From Sagittula marina (GTDB taxonomy: Bacteria > Pseudomonadota > Alphaproteobacteria > Rhodobacterales > Rhodobacteraceae): DNA of 64,000 bases. The notes under the pieces were generated by a model that was not told the DNA's origin, searched no databases, and saw only the letters and a program-made list of their open reading frames with translations. A program made the translations under genes and the position numbers. Where the stretch lies: positions 124,001-188,000 of the forward strand of contig NZ_JACIEJ010000010.1 of NCBI RefSeq assembly GCF_014196795.1. Reading direction: 5' to 3'. Each line of letters starts with the position of its first letter. Positions within the stretch are counted from its first letter, which is position 1. Below, piece by piece: positions 8,969-16,708 of the stretch.

Positions 8969-9444
8969 TCGTCCGGCGTCATGTGAACGGCAAGCTGGTC
9001 AAGCTCTGCCTCCGGTGCCTCGATCACGCGAAACACCTCGCGCACGCCACCGTCTGCGAGTTCGCGCGCGACGGTCAACAGCGTGTTGGGATCATGTTCT
9101 TCGCACAGGTCGGCCATGTGGAAGAGCTCCTCACGCGCGACGGGGCGGGCGGCATCGACCGACGGCGCACCGTAGTAGGTGACGAAATGCTCGGCCAGCG
9201 TGACCTCCAGCGTTGCCAGCTCCGCAGCTTCGATGCTGGTCACGGCGACAAATGTCACGCGCCCGCCGGTTTCCAGCCCAAGCCAGCCGTTGGCAAAAGC
9301 CTGACGTTGCTTGCCGGTCAGGTCGTCCTCGGTCCAATCGGAAAACTCGAAGCCGCCAGTGATGCACCATTCGCCGGTGCGCGCAGGTTTGGCAAAGACG
9401 AAGGTGTCGCTTTCGTCGAAATGTATGGCGCGGGCCAGTTTCAC
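8965..9444 (-). CDS. DUF6505 family protein
   Basis: A 159-aa cytoplasmic protein starting with GTG at 9444, whose codon overlaps the stop of the ligase-like gene (GTGA). The N-terminus reads VKLARAIHFDESDTFVFA. There is no signal peptide or membrane segment, and it is acidic overall with many Glu/Asp in the C-terminal half. The upstream open frame to 9666 is only the shadow of the ligase gene. I recall the family as DUF6505, found in FDH accessory operons of Rhodobacteraceae. Function is unknown; conserved four-way coupling with the ligase-like protein and Mrp suggests a role in assembling the dehydrogenase. Confidence 0.7.
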   Translation of the reverse strand: MKLARAIHFDESDTFVFAKPARTGEWCITGGFEFSDWTEDDLTGKQRQAFANGWLGLETGGRVTFVAVTSIEAAELATLEVTLAEHFVTYYGAPSVDAARPVAREELFHMADLCEEHDPNTLLTVARELADGGVREVFRVIEAPEAELDQLAVHMTPDE

Positions 9445-10138
9445 GGTGTGTCCTCCAAAAGGGTGGTCAGCGGCACCAGATGTGTGTCGATGTTGTCGCG
9501 GATCAACATGCCAAAGTCCTCGTCGACGCCAAGGAATGTGCCGCTGTGGGCGTTCTGCGTGATGTCTTCGCCGACCCCATGCACCAGCCCGCGCCATTCG
9601 GCGTTGAGCGGGCGGGGGCCTTCGTCTTCCCAGCGGGCGATCCAGAGCAGGCTGTGCCGTGCCCATGCTTCGACCAGCGTGGCCGGGTCCACATCGGCGC
9701 AGCCCTCGGCATATAGCGCGGTGCGGTCGGGGTCATTGCCGGTTTCCGAGTCAAGTGGCAGCAATGCCAGATCCCATCCCACGACGATCCAGTCCGGCAC
9801 CGCAGCGGGGTCGGTGTCCGAGGCAAAGACCCGCAGCCGTCCGCAGCGCGCCCCGTTCACCCGGATCGCGCCGCCCCATTCCAGATGCACGGACACCTCT
9901 GGCGGAGCGAGCGCGCCAAGCGCGTTCTGAAATCCGACACCACACAGCGGCATCATGGTCATGGCTTTGGCCAGAGGCACCTCCGGCGTCATGACAATGG
10001 CCGCCCCCACCTGATCCGCGGCAATCCGGTGCGTCACCAGCCCGGCATCGACCCCTTGGATGGCGCGCATGATGGCGGTCTCTGCCGGATCGCCAGAGAC
10101 CGCCTCGCCATACATCGCCGGAGGAAAGGCCAGATTGC

Positions 10139-10142
<4 letters not shown>
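9441..10142 (-). CDS. Biotin/lipoate ligase-like protein with DUF4444-type C-terminus
   Basis: A 233-aa protein resembling the biotin/lipoate A/B ligase fold. The N-terminal half has GLVTHRIAADQVGAAIVMTPEV and a GVGFQNALGAL segment; the C-terminus, with WRGLVHGVGEDI and GTFLGVDEDFGMLIRD, fits the DUF4444 domain that is found on such proteins and resembles the C-terminal domain of BirA. The classical GRGRxxR biotinyl-AMP loop is not visible, so ordinary biotinylation is doubtful. The ATG at 10142 overlaps the Mrp stop. Its presence in an FDH accessory operon suggests a cofactor- or assembly-related acyl-transfer or binding role; this is inference. Confidence 0.7.
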
Positions 10143-11191
<1,049 letters not shown>

Positions 11192-11195
11192 TGGA

Positions 11196-11387
11196 TTACT
11201 CCTGACCCTTGATCTCGCCCGTGACGTCATGCGTCAGGCCAAGCTCGGGAATGGTGATGGTGGCCTTGACGGCGTAAGTCTGGCCAGCGGTGTCGGCATT
11301 GCGCATGGCGTCTTCGATGGCCTGCTGCGAGGTCACGCCGACCTGCTTGAGGAACTTGCGCATGGACATATTGAATTCTTCGCTCAT
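11196..11387 (-). CDS. DUF6494 family small protein
   Basis: A 63-aa cytoplasmic protein starting at 11387 behind CAGGAGTCTCCTC. It begins MSEEFNMSMRKFLKQVGVTS and has the helical look MRKFLKQVGVTSQQAIEDAM followed by a beta-rich tail with TATITIPEL-like strands. I recall this as the DUF6494 family, found as the first gene of Mrp-containing FDH accessory operons. It lies 4 bp upstream of mrp and may act as its partner or adaptor. No catalytic motif is visible. It is divergent from the heme-protein gene at 11444, leaving only about 56 bp for promoters. Confidence 0.75.
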   Translation of the reverse strand: MSEEFNMSMRKFLKQVGVTSQQAIEDAMRNADTAGQTYAVKATITIPELGLTHDVTGEIKGQE

Positions 11388-11443
11388 GAGGAGACTCCTG
11401 TGGACGTTGACGCATGGGGTTGGCGGCGAATAGGCTGGCTGCC

Positions 11444-12181
11444 ATGCGCATCTGGTTGTTGATACTGGCCCTTGCGGTGCTGCCCTTCAAGGTCGCGGCA
11501 CAGGAAAGACAGGTCTTGTTGTTCGCCCCACCAGCTTTGGTGGAAACAGGGGTGATGTCCTACATCCTGCCGCGGTTCAAGCTGAAGACGCAGATCGCGG
11601 TGCAGTTGGTCGATGATCCGGCGCAGGCTCAAGTGGTTCTGGGCGACGTGGGCACGCCGGTCTTTGAGGGGGCCGGTCAGGTTTGGGCGTTCCAAGTGAC
11701 GCAGCCCGGTGGCTGGACGGACCGCTTTGCCGGTTGGCTGGCCGGTGAGATCGGGCGCGATACGATTTTGTCTTATGCGCCTGGTGGAACTGCAGTCTTC
11801 AGGCCTCCGCCAAAGGTCGCGCAGCCCGTGGCCGAGGTTGATCTGGTGGGCGACCCGGCGCTGGGATTGCAGGTGTCGCGTCTGAAATGCGCGCGCTGTC
11901 ACGCCGTCGATGAAGACACGCGGCTGACCGACATCGGCTCCACCCCCAGTTTCGCGCTGCTGCGCGGCTTTGCAGATTGGCAAGCGCGGTTTATCGGGTT
12001 TTATGCATTGAACCCGCACCCGGCCTTTACCCAGATCGACGAGGTGACGCCGCCCTTTGACGCGGCGCGCCCCAGCCCCATCTCCCCCATCCAAATGACG
12101 CTGGAGGAGGTGGAGGCCGTGCTGGCTTATGTTGGTGGGCTGGCTCCCGCCGATCTGGGCGCCCCCTTGCAAAGCCAGTAG
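11444..12181 (+). CDS. Periplasmic hybrid protein: TupA-like N-terminal segment plus c-type heme domain
   Basis: A 245-aa secreted protein. The ATG at 11444 starts the signal peptide MRIWLLILALAVLPFKVAAQ; an ATG 30 bases upstream is possible but adds a poor leader. Mature residues 25-60 (ALVETGVMSYILPRFKLKT) resemble the start of tungstate-binding TupA (STANSGLYDYLLPIFTEAT in this window), but the rest of the binding fold is too short. A heme site CARCH (C149, C152, H153) follows, then IQMTLEEVEAVLAYV, which offers the distal Met and the usual C-terminal helix. It converges 2 bp from the ferredoxin gene. A redox partner or cofactor-linked sensor of FDH3 is possible; the function is unknown. 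Confidence 0.75.
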   Translation: MRIWLLILALAVLPFKVAAQERQVLLFAPPALVETGVMSYILPRFKLKTQIAVQLVDDPAQAQVVLGDVGTPVFEGAGQVWAFQVTQPGGWTDRFAGWLAGEIGRDTILSYAPGGTAVFRPPPKVAQPVAEVDLVGDPALGLQVSRLKCARCHAVDEDTRLTDIGSTPSFALLRGFADWQARFIGFYALNPHPAFTQIDEVTPPFDAARPSPISPIQMTLEEVEAVLAYVGGLAPADLGAPLQSQ

Positions 12182-12183
12182 GA

Positions 12184-14127
12184 TCAATGGTCGCGCCGCT
12201 TTGAGAGATAATCATCGGTGGTGCGTGGGCGCGGCCGCTCGGCCCCGGTAAAGGGGTTGTTTTCGGAGTGTACCTGCGCGTTCACGCGGCAGTCGTCGCA
12301 CATCTGGATCATGCGCAACTTTTCCCCGCCGAACATGGAATGCCCCTCCAACTTGGCCGTGATGCGTTCGACCGTGGATTTCACCCCAAAGAGCGCGCCG
12401 CATTCGACGCAGGGGAACGGTTCCTCTTCCTTGAGCACGCGCTGTGTCAGGGCCTGTGGCGTCAGATCCAGACGCGGTTCCAGCGTAATGGCATTTTCCG
12501 GGCAGGCGGTGGCGCAGATCCCGCACTGCAGGCAGGCATCTTCCTGAAAGCGCAGCTCTGGCCGGTCGGGGTTGTCGCCCAACGCACCTGAGGGGCACAG
12601 CGACACGCATGACAGGCACAGGGTGCAGGCGCTGTCATCGACCAACACGGCACCGTAGGGGGCGCCTTCGGGCAACGGCAGGACCGGCGCATCAGTCAAG
12701 GCTCGGGCCGCTTGTCTGGTGATCTGGCGACGGGTGCCCAAAGGACGCACGGGGGTGGCCACCGGAGCGGGAACAGTTTCATCAAACAGCGCGTCGCTCA
12801 GTGCGTCCGGGTCGGGCGTGTCGATGATCTGGACCGTTTCGGCGCCACCGATGGCGCGTGCCAGCTGGGCCTGCGCGGTGATGGCGTCAAGGTCTGCGGC
12901 GCGGTCCGGAAGCAGCGACACGGAGGCAAAACCAGCCGCCAGCCCGGCCACCATCTCTGCATGGCCAAAGACGCCAACCTTTGGCAGTTCCATCGGGATC
13001 ACATCGGCGGGGAGACCTCGTCCGTGGCGGGCCGATAGGCGGATCATCTCGGCGCCGTGCGCGTCATGGACCAGAAGGCGCGGTGCGGTGCCGCCCGCGT
13101 CGAGGTAGGCTTTGGCCAGGGTCTGCACCCGCTGCATCACCAGATCGACCGGCGGCGCGTCAAAGCTGATTGCACCGGATGGGCAGGCCGCTGAGCACGC
13201 GCCGCAGCCCGCACAAATGGCCGGATCGACAGAGACGTGCTCGCCATCCGGGGTGATCGCGCCCGTGGGGCACAGGTCGAGACACCGCGTGCAGCCGACT
13301 TGCTCCGCACGCGAATGGGCACACAATAGCGCTTCGGTGCGCACATGCATCGTCTTTTCAAAGGTGCCGGTCAGATGCGAAGCGGCCAGCAGCGCCGCCG
13401 TCACCGCGCCGGTGTTTCCGGGATCGGCGCGCAGGTAGCCATCGCGCTTTTCATGGGCCGGAAAGAGGGGGCTTTCTCCGCGCAGATCCAGCAGGATGTC
13501 ACAGGTGGCAGTGCCGCCGTCACGCGGGTCTGTCAGGGTCAGCGGGCCACGCCCGGCGGGATCAACCATGCGCAGGGCGTCGATGACCACCTCGAACCGG
13601 CCAAGCGCGCCACTGGCGCGGCGTAGAGTCCCGGTGATGACGTCGAAGGCACGGGTGTCGGGCACCTCTGATCCATCGGGCAGCAGGACGGTAAGACCCA
13701 GGTGATCCTTGAGCTGGTCGGCTGCGGCGAGAGCCACGTCCGGCGAGCCAAGGATCAGGCACATGCCTTCGGAAAGTATGTCGAACGTCTTTTCCGGCGC
13801 GGCGGGCAGCTGCGCCTCTGCCAGCAAGGCGGACATTTTGGGTAGTTTTGTGGCGCCATCATCGGACCATCCCGCCCGGTCCCGCAGGTCGAGCAGGGCG
13901 GGCGGGGCGAGGCCCAATTCGTCTGCCAGAGCGGTGAAGGTGGCCTCTTCCTGGGTGCAGGAGAAAATCACATCCCCCGAGGTCAACGCCTCTGCCGCGA
14001 GGTCGATCTCTCGGGTGCAGAGCGCCGAGCAGGGGGCGCGCACGTCGAGTCCACTGGCCTGCGACAGGCCATCGGCATCCAGGTCGTAGGTGCCGAGACA
14101 ATCGCATGTTATCAAGGTTTTAGCCAC
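12184..14127 (-). CDS. Four-cluster [4Fe-4S] ferredoxin-type protein of the FDH island
   Basis: A 647-aa cytoplasmic protein without a signal peptide. Two pairs of ferredoxin motifs are visible: CTRCLDLCPTGAI and CAGCGACSAACPSGAI in the middle, and CTLCLSCVSLCPSGAL and CLQCGICATACPENAI in the C-terminal part, each able to hold a [4Fe-4S] cluster. Extra cysteines occur near the N-terminus (CDCLGTY, APCSALC) and near the C-terminus (CVECGALF, MCDDCR). The region between the ferredoxin pairs resembles a HdrA/MvhD-like disulfide-handling fold only weakly. It is divergent from the DUF3305 gene across 340 bp. It may move electrons for cofactor maturation or link formate oxidation to cytoplasmic acceptors; this is not proven. 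Confidence 0.8.
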   Translation of the reverse strand: MAKTLITCDCLGTYDLDADGLSQASGLDVRAPCSALCTREIDLAAEALTSGDVIFSCTQEEATFTALADELGLAPPALLDLRDRAGWSDDGATKLPKMSALLAEAQLPAAPEKTFDILSEGMCLILGSPDVALAAADQLKDHLGLTVLLPDGSEVPDTRAFDVITGTLRRASGALGRFEVVIDALRMVDPAGRGPLTLTDPRDGGTATCDILLDLRGESPLFPAHEKRDGYLRADPGNTGAVTAALLAASHLTGTFEKTMHVRTEALLCAHSRAEQVGCTRCLDLCPTGAITPDGEHVSVDPAICAGCGACSAACPSGAISFDAPPVDLVMQRVQTLAKAYLDAGGTAPRLLVHDAHGAEMIRLSARHGRGLPADVIPMELPKVGVFGHAEMVAGLAAGFASVSLLPDRAADLDAITAQAQLARAIGGAETVQIIDTPDPDALSDALFDETVPAPVATPVRPLGTRRQITRQAARALTDAPVLPLPEGAPYGAVLVDDSACTLCLSCVSLCPSGALGDNPDRPELRFQEDACLQCGICATACPENAITLEPRLDLTPQALTQRVLKEEEPFPCVECGALFGVKSTVERITAKLEGHSMFGGEKLRMIQMCDDCRVNAQVHSENNPFTGAERPRPRTTDDYLSKRRDH

Positions 14128-14467
14128 GAATATTCTCCCTGTCAGATCGGCCTCTGCCGGGGTCCGGAGCGCGCGATATTCGGGCTAGCTACACATGATT
14201 CGAGGGGGGTCACAACCGCTTTCCGATCCGTGGGTACGGCCGAAATCCCGCTGTCCGATGTCCCGACAGGGCGACTGATTCTGCGATTCGCAAACCGCCC
14301 TTTTTCTGAGCGAAAAAGTCGGGTTGGACAGATTGTCCGAAATGGCCCTAGGTGGCTGTATTGTCCGGTCAAAGTGGCCCGAAATCGGGTTCGGTGTGCC
14401 GTGGTGTGCGAAATTGCTTTCGCCGCCGGAGATCCTGCGCCACGGTCAGCTCACAGGGAGGACCGCC
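14128..14467. promoter_or_regulatory. 340-bp divergent control region of the FDH island
   Basis: No gene is credible here; short open frames lack ribosome sites. The stretch holds several operator-like signals: a perfect CTTTTTC-TGAGC-GAAAAAG repeat (14300-14318), GGACA-GAT-TGTCC (14326-14338), CCCGA-AA-TCGGG (14378-14389) and three TGTCCG hexamers on the same strand (14252, 14334, 14362). It separates the ferredoxin gene from the DUF3305-fdh3 operon and therefore probably carries the main regulated promoters. The binding protein is unknown; the NtrC-like regulator at the end of the operon is the nearest candidate. No well-spaced sigma-54 -24/-12 element was found. Confidence 0.5.
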
Positions 14468-15031
14468 GTGATCAAAAACCCGAAGGCCTATCGCACAATG
14501 CGGGTGGGGGTCGTCCTGAGACGGACGCCCGGTGTTACCCGTTGGGCGAAATGGGCCTGGAACGTGGTCGCCGTTCTGCCCGGTGCCGGCCCTGCGTCGT
14601 GGAGGGAGCTGCGCCGCGAGGGTGAGGCTGTGGAATACCACGCCGACACGCCGGTCCTGGAGCTGCATGGCGCAGAGGCAGAAGCCTACTTGAGCGGGTT
14701 GAGTTCGGAAATTCCCAGTCTTTACGTTGTGATGCGCGCAGCCGAGGGCGAGTGGCCCTATGAGGTGCTCCGGGTCACGGCCTCGCCGTATGAAGCGCAG
14801 GATTACACCGACAGCGGCGAGGAGCTGGTTGAAAAGGTGCCTATGCCGCACGGCCTGATCGCGTGGGTTCGCTCCTTCGTCGAGGAATTCTACGAGGAAG
14901 AGGTGTTCATCAAGCGCAAACGGGATCGGCAGCGGGTCGATCTGGTGCAGGACGGTGTCGGCGATCCACGCGTCGACAAGGCGGCTGACATCTACGCGTC
15001 GCCCGCGCAAAAGCGGAGGCGGATCCAATGA
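14468..15031 (+). CDS. DUF3305 family protein, FDH accessory
   Basis: A 187-aa cytoplasmic protein. The GTG at 14468 is chosen because CAGGGAGGACCGCC precedes it and the protein is collinear from VIKNPKAYRTMRVGVVLRRT onward; an open frame continues upstream without a start signal. Features are the tryptophan-rich TRWAKWAWNVVAVLPG, WRELRREG and VRSFVEEFYEEEVFIKRKRDR. I recall the family as DUF3305, nearly always next to DUF3306 and a periplasmic formate dehydrogenase. It overlaps the next gene by 4 bases (ATGA). It is the first gene of the plus-strand fdh3 operon. Role in enzyme assembly inferred from conserved context only. Confidence 0.8.
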   Translation: MIKNPKAYRTMRVGVVLRRTPGVTRWAKWAWNVVAVLPGAGPASWRELRREGEAVEYHADTPVLELHGAEAEAYLSGLSSEIPSLYVVMRAAEGEWPYEVLRVTASPYEAQDYTDSGEELVEKVPMPHGLIAWVRSFVEEFYEEEVFIKRKRDRQRVDLVQDGVGDPRVDKAADIYASPAQKRRRIQ

Positions 15032-15675
15032 GCCGCAGTTTCTGGGGACGCCGTCGCGCCGGCGTCGTCGAAGAGGCCCGGGCCGAAGAGGCGGCGCAGG
15101 TGGCCGCTGTCGAAGCCGCGCAGGAGCAGGCGTTGGCCGAGCGCTCGGATGACGACCTTTTGGCAGAGGCCGGTATGCCGGAGCCGGAGGCGCTGGCCAG
15201 CGCAGAGCAGGTGCAGGCGTTCCTGAAGTCAACGCTGCCGCAACGGCTGAAAACCCGCGCGCTGCGGCGTCTTTGGCGGCTGAACCCGGTTTTGGCGAAC
15301 CTGGATGGGCTGTTGGAGTACGGCGAGGATTACACCGACTCTGCAACCGTCATTGAAAACATGCAGACTGTCTATCAGGTCGGAAAGGGCATGTTCGACA
15401 AGGCCGAGGAGGCCGCGCGTGCGGCGGAGGCCCGGGCGCAGGACGCTTTGGCGAAGCTCGATGATCCGTCCGACGACGCGGATGCGCCCGAGGGATCGCA
15501 AGGGTACGATGACGAATTGCCCGATCCGCCGACGCAGCTTGCCACGGCTGAGCCCAACGCTGAAGACACAGCGCCAGATCATTTCGCCTACGAGACAGAT
15601 ATCGAAGAACCGCCGCTGCCCGTCACCGCGCGCCGGATGCGGTTCCGTTTCGATGACATGGAAGGACGCACATGA
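15028..15675 (+). CDS. DUF3306 family protein, FDH accessory
   Basis: A 215-aa protein with a charged, alanine-rich coiled N-terminus (WGRRRAGVVEEARAEEAAQ), the conserved core LPQRLKTRALRRLWRLNPV and LDGLLEYGEDYTD, and a long acidic disordered tail that ends in an arginine-rich RRMRFRFDDMEGR. No signal peptide. The LK..ALRRLWR..PV..NLDGL.EY core fits DUF3306. It is locked between DUF3305 and the TorD chaperone by 4-base overlaps. DUF3305/DUF3306/TorD form a conserved accessory trio of FDH3-type enzymes; the molecular function of this member is unknown. Confidence 0.82.
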   Translation: MSRSFWGRRRAGVVEEARAEEAAQVAAVEAAQEQALAERSDDDLLAEAGMPEPEALASAEQVQAFLKSTLPQRLKTRALRRLWRLNPVLANLDGLLEYGEDYTDSATVIENMQTVYQVGKGMFDKAEEAARAAEARAQDALAKLDDPSDDADAPEGSQGYDDELPDPPTQLATAEPNAEDTAPDHFAYETDIEEPPLPVTARRMRFRFDDMEGRT

Positions 15676-16271
15676 CTGCTGCACCCGCCGCCACCATTGC
15701 CGAAGAAGACCGCCTGCGCGCGGACCTTTATAACTTTCTGGGCCTGATCCTGTCGAACCCGCCCGATGAGATGCTTCTGGCGCAAACGGCGTCTCTGTCG
15801 GGCGACGACACGCCCTTGGGGCAGGGGATCACCACGCTGGCCAAAATGGCGAAAGTCACGAAGCCGAAGACAGTCACCGCTGAATACAATGCGCTGTTCA
15901 TTGGTCTGGGACGCGGCGAGCTGCTGCCCTATGCATCCTATTACATGACTGGTTTTTTGAATGAAAAACCACTTGCGGCGCTGCGCCAGGATATGACGCG
16001 GCAGGGGTTGGCTCGCGCTGAAACCGTGTTCGAGCCGGAGGATAACATTGCCTCCTTGATGGAAATGATGGGCGCGTTGATCGTCGGCCGCTTCGGCACG
16101 CCTGCGGACCTGGGTCAGCAACGCGACTTTTTCAACAAGCACATCGCTCCCTGGGCGGGGCATTTCTTTAACGATCTCGAAGGGGCCAAGGGGTCAGTAT
16201 TCTACGCGCCGGTCGGCCGCATCGGTCAGGCCTTCATGGAGGTCGAGACAGAGGCGTTCCGCCTCAGCTGA
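15672..16271 (+). CDS. TorD/DmsD-family chaperone for FDH3 maturation
   Basis: A 199-aa all-helical cytoplasmic protein of the TorD family. It has RADLYNFLGLILSNPPDE near residue 15, AEYNALFIGLGRGELLPYASYYMTG in the middle (the family's E-(Y/F)-x-x-LF...P.-.S.Y motif), and NKHIAPWAGHFFNDLE near the end. Such chaperones bind the Tat signal of a molybdoenzyme and hold it until the cofactor is inserted. The clients here are probably the 60-aa Tat peptide protein and the catalytic subunit encoded just downstream. The start overlaps the DUF3306 stop. Confidence 0.9.
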   Translation: MTAAPAATIAEEDRLRADLYNFLGLILSNPPDEMLLAQTASLSGDDTPLGQGITTLAKMAKVTKPKTVTAEYNALFIGLGRGELLPYASYYMTGFLNEKPLAALRQDMTRQGLARAETVFEPEDNIASLMEMMGALIVGRFGTPADLGQQRDFFNKHIAPWAGHFFNDLEGAKGSVFYAPVGRIGQAFMEVETEAFRLS

Positions 16272-16374
16272 GTTTTGAACCGGTCGGGACAGCCCGGCCA
16301 AACGAGCGGCATGCAAACGTGCCGGAATCCGACTGCGCGATCCCAGATGGCGCAATCCCCAAAGGGAGAAAACC

Positions 16375-16557
16375 ATGTCAGAAAAACAGGCCACGCGCCG
16401 CGATTTCCTGAAATTGGCCGGCACCGCTGCCCCCGCTGCTGCCGTGGCTGTTGCCACAAGCGGCACCGAGGCACAGGCCGCAGAACCCGATCTGTCATCG
16501 AACACGATGCAGGACACCGCGCACACACGTGCGTATTATGCCAGCGCTCGTTTCTGA
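16375..16557 (+). CDS. Small Tat-signal protein of formate dehydrogenase regions (formate_TAT type)
   Basis: A 60-aa protein with a textbook twin-arginine motif TRRDFLKLAG at residues 7-16, an alanine-rich hydrophobic core, and a short tail ending HTRAYYASARF. GGGAGAAAACC lies before the ATG. It matches the TIGRFAM concept 'formate dehydrogenase region TAT target': a tiny Tat-exported protein always next to the catalytic subunit. After signal cleavage only about 25 residues would remain. It may be a small FDH3 subunit or a Tat/chaperone escort. The C-terminal HxRxYYxxAR pattern is the only conserved part outside the signal. Confidence 0.85.
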   Translation: MSEKQATRRDFLKLAGTAAPAAAVAVATSGTEAQAAEPDLSSNTMQDTAHTRAYYASARF

Positions 16558-16708
16558 GGGCTGGATAAAAGACTTCAGCGCCCGCCGCCCGGCGGACCTG
16601 CCAACCGACGAGAGGCGACTGGTTGCGTGAGGCCCGACTGCCCGACGTCATTGAGCCAACCAAGCAAGCAAGGGCGTGACGCCCGAAGCGCGCAAGGGAG
16701 AGAGACAC

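Noticed and set aside
14390-14467. Possible sigma-54 promoter before DUF3305
   Set aside because: A GG...TTGC-like stretch is present near 14400-14420, but the spacing between GG and GC is one base too long, and the local NtrC-like regulator lacks GAFTGA.
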